Assembly (NCBI GenBank): GCA_963695405.1
Contig: CAVOGJ010000009.1
Span: forward strand, 62,001-126,000
Origin: CAVOGJ01 sp963695405
GTDB lineage: Bacteria > Planctomycetota > Planctomycetia > Pirellulales > Pirellulaceae
Direction: 5' to 3'
DNA length: 64,000 nucleotides
Position numbers and translations under genes: made by a program. Shown here piece after piece: positions 19,951 through 28,595 of this stretch (positions are counted from its first letter, which is position 1; the number at the start of each line of letters is the position of its first letter). The notes under the pieces are model-generated. The model worked only from the letters and a program-made list of their open reading frames with translations, searched no databases and had not been told where the DNA came from.

Positions 19951-21225
19951 ATGCAAGAGTGCCTCGCCGTCGTCCTCGCGGGCGGAAAGGGTTCGCGATT
20001 AGAACCACTGACTCGTGATCGAGCTAAACCGGCGGTGCCTTTCGGGGGCGCCTACCGGATTATCGACTTCGTCCTGTCCAATTGTCTCAATAGCGGCATG
20101 CGGCGGACGCTGGTTTTGACCCAGTACAAGGCGATGAGTCTCGATCGACATATCAATCTAGGTTGGCGGGGCTTTTATTGTCGCGAACTGGGCGAGTTCA
20201 TCGATGTCCTGCCCCCGCAGCAGCGAATCGATGAGCATTGGTACCAGGGCACGGCAGATGCCGTGTATCAGAACATTTATGCGATTGAAAAAGAACGTCC
20301 CGACCAGGTGATGATTCTGGCTGGCGATCATATCTACAAGATGAACTACAGCCGCATGCTGGAATATCATCGCCAACGGGGTGCCGATCTGACCATCGGT
20401 GCGCTGCGAGTGAGCGTCGAAGAGGCCCGGCAGTTCGGCGTCATGCAAGTCGATGAGCACCAACGCATCGTGGGCTTTCAGGAGAAGCCCACCCAGCCGG
20501 AGACCATTCCCGGTGAGCCCAATACCTGTCTCGCCTCCATGGGTATCTATATTTTCGACGCCCGCCTGTTATTCGATCAACTGTGCGAGGACGCCAATCT
20601 GCAAGGCAGCAACCATGATTTTGGCCGGGATATTATCCCCTCCATGATCCATCGTTTTAACGTGTTTGCGTTTCCCTTCCTGGATGAGAATCGAAAAACG
20701 GATGCCTATTGGCGAGACGTCGGAACGCTTGACGCTTATTACGAAGCGAATATGGATCTTGTTTCTATCGATCCGCAGTTGAACATGTACGATGAGCACT
20801 GGCCGATTCGTACCTACCAACCCTATTATCCGCCGCCGAAGTTCGTATTTTCTGGCAAGGAAGAGGATGATCGCATTGGGCACGCCATGGACAGCATCGT
20901 CTGCCAGGGAAGTATCATTTCTGGCGGCACGGTCGAAAAAAGCATCCTCAGTCCGAACGTACGGGTGAACAGCTACGCCCGCATCGAGGGTTCGATTCTG
21001 TTTCAGGGTGTCGATGTGGGGCGGCGGGCCAAGATTCGCAACGCCATTATCGATAAAGGCGTGTGCATACCGCCGGGTGTCGAAATTGGTTTCGATCCGG
21101 AGGAGGACCGTCGCCGAGGCTTGACGGTCACCGAAACTGGGATCGTGGTGATTCCCAAAGGCGATAACTTCGACCACTTGACCTCCCGGCACCGGTCTTT
21201 CGCCATTTCTTTCGAGAAGAAGTGA
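19951..21225 (+). CDS. glgC: Glucose-1-phosphate adenylyltransferase
   Basis: A 424-residue ADP-glucose pyrophosphorylase, the regulated first step of glycogen synthesis. The N-terminal VVLAGGKGSRLEPLTRDRAK nucleotide-binding loop starts at about residue 7, GTADAVYQN and AGDHIYKMNY (about 123-132) form the catalytic core, VGTLDAYYEANMDL is present, and the C-terminal left-handed beta-helix repeats (SIISGGTVEKSILSPNVRVN) are intact. ATG at 19951 is chosen because the protein then starts at the family N-terminus; the longer open frame begins 63 bases upstream. The stop codon overlaps the GTG start of the MazG-like gene (GTGA), giving a two-gene operon. No glgA or glgB is nearby. Confidence 0.93.
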   Translation: MQECLAVVLAGGKGSRLEPLTRDRAKPAVPFGGAYRIIDFVLSNCLNSGMRRTLVLTQYKAMSLDRHINLGWRGFYCRELGEFIDVLPPQQRIDEHWYQGTADAVYQNIYAIEKERPDQVMILAGDHIYKMNYSRMLEYHRQRGADLTIGALRVSVEEARQFGVMQVDEHQRIVGFQEKPTQPETIPGEPNTCLASMGIYIFDARLLFDQLCEDANLQGSNHDFGRDIIPSMIHRFNVFAFPFLDENRKTDAYWRDVGTLDAYYEANMDLVSIDPQLNMYDEHWPIRTYQPYYPPPKFVFSGKEEDDRIGHAMDSIVCQGSIISGGTVEKSILSPNVRVNSYARIEGSILFQGVDVGRRAKIRNAIIDKGVCIPPGVEIGFDPEEDRRRGLTVTETGIVVIPKGDNFDHLTSRHRSFAISFEKK

Positions 21226-21614
21226 TCGAGTTTGCCGTGACCCCACCCCTTCAACGCACTCCACAGGACGCCGCGGCGACGGTAGCTTCGCTGCGCGAGA
21301 TGGTACGCGTGTTTGTTGCCGAGCGGCAATGGGAGCAATTTCATGCGCCCAAGAATATCAGTATGGCGTTAGCTATCGAGGCCGCGGAACTGATGGAGCA
21401 CTTCCAGTGGCTGACAGTTGCCCAATCTCGGGCCATCCGAGATGACGACGAGCGGCGGGTGGCAGTGGGCGAGGAATTGGCCGATGTGGTCTGTTATGCA
21501 TTGGCGCTGGCCAACGAGCTCGACCTCGATCTCACCGCCACGCTGCACGCCAAAATGGAAAAGAACCGGATCAAGTACCCGGCCGATAAGTTCCAGGGGA
21601 AGTGGAAGCTTTGA
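21222..21614 (+). CDS. MazG-like nucleotide pyrophosphohydrolase
   Basis: A 130-residue all-alpha NTP pyrophosphohydrolase of the MazG/dCTPase type, which hydrolyses (d)NTPs to NMPs and PPi to clean the nucleotide pool. The metal-binding pattern is visible as EAAELMEHFQW (about 46-56) followed by EELADVVCYALALA (about 80-93). It starts with GTG at 21222, overlapping the glgC TGA (GTGA). The coupling to glgC is odd, since there is no obvious pathway link; disposal of excess nucleotides is one idea. Confidence 0.87.
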   Translation: MIEFAVTPPLQRTPQDAAATVASLREMVRVFVAERQWEQFHAPKNISMALAIEAAELMEHFQWLTVAQSRAIRDDDERRVAVGEELADVVCYALALANELDLDLTATLHAKMEKNRIKYPADKFQGKWKL

Positions 21615-21696
21615 CTCAATCGGGTTCCCACCAGCGCGATTCCGTCGATTCCGGCCCGGCAATACGCCGTCCCGTGATCCTTTCCGGCGGTGCCAG

Positions 21697-24687
21697 TTAG
21701 TGCAGGCTCGTGCCGGTCGAGCTTTCCCATGCGGCCCGTCGGGCCGTGCGGACCTGCTCGTCGTCCACCGAGAGGCCCAGCCAGCCGTCGCGAAGTACCA
21801 GTTGGCTGAACGCGAGGTCGCTCAATCGCTCATCGGAAGCCAGTGCACCGATAATCATGGGGATGTTGCGGTTCTTGGAAAAGACCTTCCCGAAGATTCC
21901 CCGCAAAGCGACTTGATCGGAAAAGTTCAGCCGCCGACCGATCAGTTCCACAATTCCATCGCGGCCTAACTCAATCTGAAAGCCCCGCGTCTCTGGCAGG
22001 TAATTTGCAGATACAGCAAAGTTGGTCCACTCGGATCGCCGGAAGGTGAGCCGCTCAATCCGCAAGGTGAAATGAATCCGGTCGTCTTCGAAGGACACCC
22101 GCAGGGCGTCTCGGTCGGCAAGCTTGATTTCCACATTGTCGGGCACTTCATCAATCATCGCTGGATCGATATTCTTGACCTGAGTCGTCAGGTCTTGCAG
22201 CAGCTGTCGCAGATTGCCTTCACACCCATTCAGCCCCAATTGCTCAAGTGCATTGTTCGCCGTCGACTCGTGTATCTGTAGGCTGATCAGGTTGTCGGCG
22301 AGGGCTCGAGGTCGAGCCGTATGTCCCGCGAGCTGATGCGTGCCGGCGAGGCGACCACGAAATACCACGCGCTGCTCGGTGGTCTGCATGCTGATTGCTG
22401 CCGGATCGAGTTCCAAGTGTCTAAGTGGTGCCAAGATTTTCGTATCGATATTGTGTCGCGCGACCGCCAGTTCGTGCGTTACCCCCTCGTCGATTTTTTG
22501 TTCGGCGCTATTCGCAACTCGTCGTTCCAGGATGCGTCTTGTCAGGTTTCGCTGTTCGAAGATCTGCTGCTTGGCCGCTCGACGGACAATCGAACCGAGG
22601 AACGGGTAGTTGTCGTAGTTGGTCTTCAGTCCCATCAGATTGCTCGTGCCGCGAGCGATCGTGTTGCTTTGTCCGATGAACACGCCATCGTGATCGACGA
22701 TAATGGGCTTGCTCAAAAAGAATTCCGAGCGGTTGCGGTTGAACGTCACGACAGGTCCCTTGAAGGCTCGTGTATCCGCAGCCACGATACCACTCGCCTG
22801 CAATTGCAGATGAATTCGCTGCGGGTCGGGAACCAGTCGGATACCAATACGCGTCCACGAGGCGCTGTTACCGAAGACTTTGGCACCGAGAATCTCGGTG
22901 CGAATCGGGTCCTGCGAGTCCTGGATTACCGGAAGCATGCGATCGAAGAATCGCTGGGTCAGCGCCACACGCACATTCGCATTACGATAGTGACTATCCA
23001 GGACTTGCCCCAGCCGATTCTGTTGTGGTACGAGGGACCATTGCAATTGACTTGCTTGGCGAGCGACCCAAAAGCCAGCATTTGACGACGGTTGCGCTTC
23101 GTAGTGCTCGACGGCGGCCAGTAATCGTTCGTAATTCATAGGAGCCGTCGACCACTCGCGGAGGCGATCCCGTAACCGCAACAAGGCCGGGTGTTCCATG
23201 ATCGACTGCTGCTCTGGCGTCAGGTCCCCACCCGTCATGCGGTCCAAGGTCAGCGTGGCCACGGCGATGCGATCCTCGGCGTGCTCCTGCGAGCGAGCGA
23301 GTCGTTCGATGTCTCGTAGAGACAAAAATTCCGTCCATTGCTCTGCTGTGTCGGTTTCTGACAACACGCGCCACGCATTATCGAGTGCGGCGAGCATGCC
23401 CTCCGTTGCGCCACGAGCATGAAGCTGCTCGACCCGCGCTACGACCTGGGGATGCAATGCAGAGCGGACCGCTTCGTACGTGGCGAGTCGCCGCCGCAAG
23501 GCGTAACTGAGGGTCAGTAATTGGGATTGCGCCGAGTGGGAACTCAGTTGCGGGGCGAGCTGGTTCGCCTCCCGTTCCAATTGTCCCAGCCGCTGTAGTG
23601 GTGGCTGGGCGTCGACTCCGATCAGTTGTTCCACTTCCTGCAGCTCGTCGGTTAACCCTCGTAGCCGCTCGACCCAATCTCTCGCCGCTGGGTCGTCCAG
23701 TATTTCGGCCGATTTCAAGAGCGCGATCGGGCGAGGGAAGCCCTCGACCGGATCCTTCTTCGTCCGCCGCTTACGAGTTGGCTTGGCAAGCCGTTTGACA
23801 ACCGGAGCCGACCGAACCGGCTGGCTGTCAGGCGTCATGGCTTTCGCGTCCGACGCTTGGACGGGGGGAGGAAAGGATTCGACCGCGGGCAGACGCACGT
23901 CGTCTAAAGGATGATCGTCCGCATCGTTTGTCACCAAGCCCATTTGCCTGGGTAGGATGAGCGATTCGGAGACGTCCGCCATCAAAGCGCGAGTCGAACC
24001 GGTTGGGGGTGGCACCGGGGCCTCTTGCTCAGCCATTGCCGCTACCGATGGGCCAGACGGTAGCTCCGCTTCCGATGTCGTGGCCACCAGTCGGTTCGTT
24101 CCCTCGCGCACCGTCGGGCCAGCCAGCCGCTCTTCCGCCGCCGCCTGTTCGTCGAGTTCGGCAACAGGCGGTCTGGCTTCAATCAGCGGACGCTGATGGC
24201 TAAGGCTGCTGGGCGGCCGTTGGGTCGCCTGTCGCTCGAACGTGTCGGGTAATCGCTGAGGAGGGGGCAAGGGGAGCGGCCCCAGATCGCTGAAGGTCAA
24301 TCTCGGATCGGCCGGCGAATCGCCCCAGATCGTCGGCAGTTCATCCGACGCAAGCGGCTCGAAGGCCTCCCAGGGCAATTGATCGAGTGAGAACGATGCG
24401 TCCATCGGTGGCGGACCGTCGATCGTAAATCTCGCTGCCACTGGACCGGCCGGAACGGCTGCCCGCGGCAACTCGAACCGCGGCAAGGCGTTTTCCGCGC
24501 GAATGACCGCGGTGTACTGCGGCCTGGGCGCGGACAAATAGACGTCCGTCAAGGTTGCGGCACCCAGGGCGGGAAACGGCTGCGACTCGTGCGTCCGCCA
24601 AACTTGAATGGAGGTCACGAGGAGAACGAATAGGCAACCCACACTGAAGACGAGTGGAGGCTGGGGCGAACCGTGCGACTGAGGCAT
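21697..24687 (-). CDS. Large exported protein of unknown function
   Basis: A 996-residue protein with a single N-terminal membrane segment (PLVFSVGCLFVLLVTSIQVW, about 10-29) and no others. Residues 50-330 are proline-, alanine- and acid-rich and look disordered. A helical region follows (about 330-560, many Leu/Gln/Arg), then a folded C-terminal part of over 400 residues with mixed beta strands (for example VTFNRNRSEFFLSKP and VRVALTQRFFDRMLP). ATG at 24687 is chosen because AGGGAAG stands in front of it and the signal anchor follows at once. I recognise no domain. The arrangement resembles large extracytoplasmic proteins of planctomycetes. It is convergent with the glgC operon. Confidence 0.75.
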   Translation of the reverse strand: MPQSHGSPQPPLVFSVGCLFVLLVTSIQVWRTHESQPFPALGAATLTDVYLSAPRPQYTAVIRAENALPRFELPRAAVPAGPVAARFTIDGPPPMDASFSLDQLPWEAFEPLASDELPTIWGDSPADPRLTFSDLGPLPLPPPQRLPDTFERQATQRPPSSLSHQRPLIEARPPVAELDEQAAAEERLAGPTVREGTNRLVATTSEAELPSGPSVAAMAEQEAPVPPPTGSTRALMADVSESLILPRQMGLVTNDADDHPLDDVRLPAVESFPPPVQASDAKAMTPDSQPVRSAPVVKRLAKPTRKRRTKKDPVEGFPRPIALLKSAEILDDPAARDWVERLRGLTDELQEVEQLIGVDAQPPLQRLGQLEREANQLAPQLSSHSAQSQLLTLSYALRRRLATYEAVRSALHPQVVARVEQLHARGATEGMLAALDNAWRVLSETDTAEQWTEFLSLRDIERLARSQEHAEDRIAVATLTLDRMTGGDLTPEQQSIMEHPALLRLRDRLREWSTAPMNYERLLAAVEHYEAQPSSNAGFWVARQASQLQWSLVPQQNRLGQVLDSHYRNANVRVALTQRFFDRMLPVIQDSQDPIRTEILGAKVFGNSASWTRIGIRLVPDPQRIHLQLQASGIVAADTRAFKGPVVTFNRNRSEFFLSKPIIVDHDGVFIGQSNTIARGTSNLMGLKTNYDNYPFLGSIVRRAAKQQIFEQRNLTRRILERRVANSAEQKIDEGVTHELAVARHNIDTKILAPLRHLELDPAAISMQTTEQRVVFRGRLAGTHQLAGHTARPRALADNLISLQIHESTANNALEQLGLNGCEGNLRQLLQDLTTQVKNIDPAMIDEVPDNVEIKLADRDALRVSFEDDRIHFTLRIERLTFRRSEWTNFAVSANYLPETRGFQIELGRDGIVELIGRRLNFSDQVALRGIFGKVFSKNRNIPMIIGALASDERLSDLAFSQLVLRDGWLGLSVDDEQVRTARRAAWESSTGTSLH

Positions 24688-24980
24688 ATGCTTCCCTGTG
24701 ATCCGGCCGCCGGTGTGAAGCCGAGGCCGTAGCGAAATCCCTTTCCCGCGGGCGCCGATCGCAAGACAGGCCCCGTCTTCCCTTGATCGGTCGCCATCGA
24801 CCAACAGGTGGAATCAGAATCCCGCGTCCGACTTCCCTAATCTGCCAAGCAAGCCGTCGCGCTTGAAGTAGTTCCGGTTGTTGCGACTGTTCCGGCGGAT
24901 GGCGTGCTCAGCATCACCCGCGAAATCACGCTGAGGGTCTCGGTGCACCCGCCATGGGGAACGTTGGGCAACATTTCCCG

Positions 24981-25586
24981 TTAGGGCTTCTGGAAACGTC
25001 CCACAAACGCAGGCGGATACGACCTGACGTCCCACGCCTCGGCTTGCGGCAGGGTGGCGAAGTCGAAGTTTGCGTCTGCCTCGACGATGAGATATCCCCC
25101 CGACGGTAACGTCGCCATCATCGACGTGATGAGGTGGAGCATGTCATCAGGCTGGGTTTGGTAGAGCGCGTAGGGTGGGCAACAAAACACGACGAGCGGT
25201 TCGCTACCCAGCTTCGGCATCCGGCGGGCCCAGAAGAACGTGTCTCCCGCGAAGACATGCGTGCGATCCGCCACGTTTAAGTGACGTGCGTTTTCTCGTA
25301 TCAGGTTCGCCGTGGGAAAGTGCCGCTCGATGGCCGTGGCCTGGGTCGCCCCGCGGCTGATCGATTCGAAGGCCAACGCACCCGTCCCCGCAAATAGGTC
25401 GATCGCATGACTCCCCTGAATCGCCGGACCGACCAGATTGAAGACCGCTTCGCGGACACGATCCTTCATGGGCCTCGTGCGAGGATCGCCCGAGTACATC
25501 AGCCGCTGACCACGCAGGCGGCCGCCAATGATCCGCAACGAAACGTCGCCGCGCGGAGGTTTAGAATGAGAAGAACGTTTGCTCAT
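24981..25586 (-). CDS. rsmD: 16S rRNA (guanine-N2) methyltransferase RsmD-like
   Basis: A 201-residue SAM-dependent methyltransferase. The sequence has the RsmD N-terminus RIIGGRLRGQRL, TRPMKDRVREAVFNLVG, the SAM-binding IDLFAGTGALAFESISRGA and a following acidic residue (AIER). The catalytic motif IV, normally (D/N)PPY, reads FCCPPY here, so the acidic or amide residue is cysteine. By family it methylates G966 of 16S rRNA. ATG at 25586 is preferred; a GTG 36 bases upstream (25622) would add 12 residues. Downstream of it (24688-24980) there are 293 bases without a gene. Confidence 0.82.
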   Translation of the reverse strand: MSKRSSHSKPPRGDVSLRIIGGRLRGQRLMYSGDPRTRPMKDRVREAVFNLVGPAIQGSHAIDLFAGTGALAFESISRGATQATAIERHFPTANLIRENARHLNVADRTHVFAGDTFFWARRMPKLGSEPLVVFCCPPYALYQTQPDDMLHLITSMMATLPSGGYLIVEADANFDFATLPQAEAWDVRSYPPAFVGRFQKP

Positions 25587-25807
25587 CGGGGACTCGCTGC
25601 AAGTCAATGACGGGGCCGCCACATGGGCGGAGGCGATCTTTTGGCTAACCGCCGCCGTATGTTACTCTATGGGTCCCGAGGCAGCGGCGTAACCGTCCGT
25701 GCCGTCGAGTGTTGAAAAAAGCGGTCTGACCCGAGAAGTCGCCCCGAAGTTGTTCAGGGAGCGGCGGGGGCCGAGTCGCTTGGTCGAAATCATTCGGAGA
25801 ATACCAA

Positions 25808-27130
25808 ATGTCCACTTTCCGCTGGTACGCCCATCGTATCGTCCTTGGCTGCGGACTCTCTTTGATCTGGGGGCTGCCGCTCCCAGCCTTGCTTGCTCAG
25901 GAGTCCGACGCCCCCCCGGCGATGCAGACGGATTCCGAAAGCGAGAATGCCGACGCGCTGCCGGCCGCAACGAATGAGGGCAGTGCGATCGAGGCCGGCG
26001 TCACCGAAACCGCAACGTCGGACGACCAAACGCCCGAGACCGAGACCGATGCGGCGGAATCGGAGGCCGTCGAGTCCTCGTCCACCGCGACCTCTGGCGT
26101 GGCAGGTCCTGCGGCGGCGGAATTTCAAGCCAAATTCACGGCTTGGAAATCACTGCTCAAGAATCTGCGCGACATTCGCGCGGAATACCTGGTCGCACCG
26201 GATGACGCGTTGGAAGGGTTGCAAGCCAAATTTCAACAAGGAATCGAGCAGGGAAAACAGGCGGCCCGTGAGCTGCGAGAGGCAGCCATGGCCGCTTACC
26301 GCGAGGCGCCTGATGCGGATCGAGAAATTACCCGACTGCTGATCACCTCTGCCGCCGACATGATACGAGAAGACCGCTACACGGACGCCCAGTCGGTCCT
26401 GCAAGTATTGGTGGATGGTGGCAGTCAGGAAAAGGAGTTAAGTGATCTCGTCGGCATCGCCGCTTTTGGAACGAACGATTTCACAACGGCCAAGGAATAT
26501 TTGCAGCAAGCCGAAAGCCAAAATTCCATCTCCGCCAAGGGACAGCAGTATCTCGGCACGGTGGACCAGTTGATTGACGCTTGGAGCGATGAAGAAAAGA
26601 TCCGCGCGGCGGAGGCGGCGGCCGATGACCTTCCTCGCGTGCGGCTGCAGACGACCGCCGGCGACATCGTGTTGGAGCTCTTCGAGAACGAAGCCCCGGA
26701 AACCGTGGGCAATTTTGTCAGCCTGGTGGAGAAAGGTTTTTACGACCAACTGATCTTTCACCGCGTCCTCGAGGCGTTTATGGCTCAGGCCGGTTGTCCG
26801 GAGGGGACGGGCCGGGGAGGACCCGGCTACGAGATCTACTGCGAATGTGTGAACGACAATCACCGCAATCACTTTGCGGGCAGCCTGAGCATGGCGAAGC
26901 AACCGGCGGTAAACACCGGCGGTTCCCAGTTCTTCGTCACCTTCATGCCCACACCCTTCCTTGACGGCAAACACACCGTGTTTGGGCGGGTTGTGGAGGG
27001 GATCGACGTGTTACCGGAGATCGTGCGAGTCGATCCGGAAAATCCCACGGATGTCGAGCCCACGAAGATCCTCAAGGCGGAGGTCATTCGTAAACGGGAT
27101 CACGAGTACCGCCCGCACAAGGTTCGTTAG
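25808..27130 (+). CDS. Exported cyclophilin-type peptidyl-prolyl isomerase
   Basis: A 440-residue protein with a signal peptide (hydrophobic core LGCGLSLIWGLPLPALL, cleavage after LLA-Q around residue 31), an acidic Ala/Glu/Thr-rich stretch (32-100), a helical TPR-like middle (about 105-275) and a C-terminal cyclophilin domain (277-440). The domain shows IVLELFENEAPETVGNFVSL, FHRVLEAFMAQAGCPEGTG, GSLSMAKQPAVNTGGSQFFV and FGRVVEGIDVL, including the catalytic Arg in FHR and the active-site GSQFF segment. It should speed proline isomerisation in the periplasm, perhaps during folding of exported proteins. It is followed by 420 bases without a gene. Confidence 0.9.
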   Translation: MSTFRWYAHRIVLGCGLSLIWGLPLPALLAQESDAPPAMQTDSESENADALPAATNEGSAIEAGVTETATSDDQTPETETDAAESEAVESSSTATSGVAGPAAAEFQAKFTAWKSLLKNLRDIRAEYLVAPDDALEGLQAKFQQGIEQGKQAARELREAAMAAYREAPDADREITRLLITSAADMIREDRYTDAQSVLQVLVDGGSQEKELSDLVGIAAFGTNDFTTAKEYLQQAESQNSISAKGQQYLGTVDQLIDAWSDEEKIRAAEAAADDLPRVRLQTTAGDIVLELFENEAPETVGNFVSLVEKGFYDQLIFHRVLEAFMAQAGCPEGTGRGGPGYEIYCECVNDNHRNHFAGSLSMAKQPAVNTGGSQFFVTFMPTPFLDGKHTVFGRVVEGIDVLPEIVRVDPENPTDVEPTKILKAEVIRKRDHEYRPHKVR

Positions 27131-27344
27131 CCGCATCAACGGCGGGGGAGCAGTGCCCGCCAGAGGTGGGCGAGCCGTCAGACGGCCTGAAATCGACGTT
27201 TGGCCCATGTTGCCGGTTCGACTTTGGAAACGCCGAATCACAGTGATCACGGGGCAGTGATCGATTCGGCCGGATGCTGTGTGCTCGTTGCCTCGGGCGT
27301 TTCATGCCGGAGGCATCCGGAGTCAGACCAGATGAGAAAGTCAG

Positions 27345-27376
27345 ACCGTCTGGCAGCTTGACCGTCTGGCAGCTTG
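27345..27376 (+). repeat. Perfect 16-base tandem duplication
   Basis: ACCGTCTGGCAGCTTG occurs twice back to back (27345-27360 and 27361-27376) in the intergenic region before the LysR gene. Confidence 0.85.
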
Positions 27377-27423
27377 GCTACTTTCCAAACCTCTGCCGCT
27401 GTTCTCAAACGCGGCGCCCGTGT

Positions 27424-27452
27424 TTGACCGTCGGCGGAGGCCGCGGTATGCT
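27424..27452 (+). promoter_or_regulatory. Candidate promoter of the lysR-gltB unit
   Basis: TTGACC (27424-27429), a 17-base spacer and TATGCT (27447-27452), about 100 bases upstream of the chosen start of the LysR gene. Prediction only. Confidence 0.4.
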
Positions 27453-27551
27453 TCCATTTGTTTTACTAATTCAGGCCAATCCTAGTATTAGATCGTCTTA
27501 TGGTGATCAGTGCCGGAGTGGGCTGGCCTTGGCAACGCGAGCGTCGGCGTC

Positions 27552-28595
27552 ATGCACTTGAAATCCTTGGGCATTTTTTGCGATGTGGTCCGCGTCCACA
27601 GCTTTTCGCGGGCGGCCGAGAAGAACGGTCTGTCCCAATCGGCGGCCAGTCAGGCGGTGCAGCAATTGGAAGGCCGGTTGGGCGTCAAGCTCATCGATCG
27701 CTCCAAACGACCGTGGATCTTGACGGCCGAGGGGGACTACTTCTATCGAGGCTGTCGGAAGATCGTGCGGCAATTCAACGACCTCGAATCGGATGTCCGT
27801 TCCTTTCATGAGGAGGTGGCCGGTCGGGTCCGTGTGGCGTCGATCTACTCGGTCGGATTGAGTTACATGTCGGCGTACCTGAAGGACTTTGAGCGGCAGC
27901 ATCCGCAGGCAGACGTGCAGATTGATTACGTGCCTCCCGATCATGTCTACGATCTGATCGATCGCGACGCTGTGGATGTGGGATTAGTCAGTTATCCCAA
28001 GTCGTCTCGCCAGGTCGCCGTGGAGTTGTGGCGTGACGAACCGATTGTGCTCGCCTGTGCGGCTGAGCATCGGCTTGCACGGCGCAAGTTGCTACATCTG
28101 TCAGATCTCCAAGGCGTCGATTTCGTCAGTTTTCGTGACGGCTTGAAGATTCGTAAGGAACTCGATCGCCAGTTATCTGCGCATGGTGTCGCCGTGAATC
28201 GCGTCATGGAATTTGACAATATCGAAGTCATGAAGCGGGCCATCGAAACCAACGCGGGGGTCGGGCTGCTTCCAGAGCCGACCGTGGCCATGGAGATACA
28301 GACAGGCAGTCTGGTCTCGGTTCCTATCGTGGACGAGCGTGGCCAACCGGCTTTGCAGCGACCACTGGGTGTGATTTACCGCCGAGGCAAGACGCTCTCT
28401 GCGGTCGCCAGGCGATTTATCCGTGAGCTCCAGGATCGTGAACCGGCCTTGGACGTACAGCAAACGGCGAATGCTGTGGCGGCCAATCGTGTCGAGCGTC
28501 AACGGGGCGCAGAGGAACAGGTGATGGACGTCTCCTCGATGGGTTCCAGCACGCCGCTTCCCGGCTATCTCCTCGAACGGAGCGAGCAGGAATGA
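27552..28595 (+). CDS. LysR-family transcriptional regulator
   Basis: A 347-residue LysR regulator. The winged helix-turn-helix is at residues 2-60 (FSRAAEKNGLSQSAASQAVQ, then LGVKLIDRSKRPWILT). A substrate-binding domain follows, with VRVASIYSVGLSYM and VDVGLVSYPKSSR typical of the family. The C-terminal 40 residues extend beyond the usual end. ATG at 27552 fits the family start; an in-frame GTG lies 42 bases earlier. Its stop overlaps the gltB start (ATGA at 28592-28595), so it is transcribed with gltB rather than divergently from it as is usual for LysR genes. It may sense nitrogen status or glutamate metabolites. Confidence 0.88.
   Translation: MHLKSLGIFCDVVRVHSFSRAAEKNGLSQSAASQAVQQLEGRLGVKLIDRSKRPWILTAEGDYFYRGCRKIVRQFNDLESDVRSFHEEVAGRVRVASIYSVGLSYMSAYLKDFERQHPQADVQIDYVPPDHVYDLIDRDAVDVGLVSYPKSSRQVAVELWRDEPIVLACAAEHRLARRKLLHLSDLQGVDFVSFRDGLKIRKELDRQLSAHGVAVNRVMEFDNIEVMKRAIETNAGVGLLPEPTVAMEIQTGSLVSVPIVDERGQPALQRPLGVIYRRGKTLSAVARRFIRELQDREPALDVQQTANAVAANRVERQRGAEEQVMDVSSMGSSTPLPGYLLERSEQE

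Larger units (their letters stand above)
27131..27551. other. Intergenic region upstream of the LysR gene
   Basis: About 420 bases without a credible gene. It contains a 16-base tandem duplication, a promoter candidate, a small palindrome ATGCC-GGA-GGCAT (27304-27316) and a repeated CAGTGATC. Confidence 0.55.
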
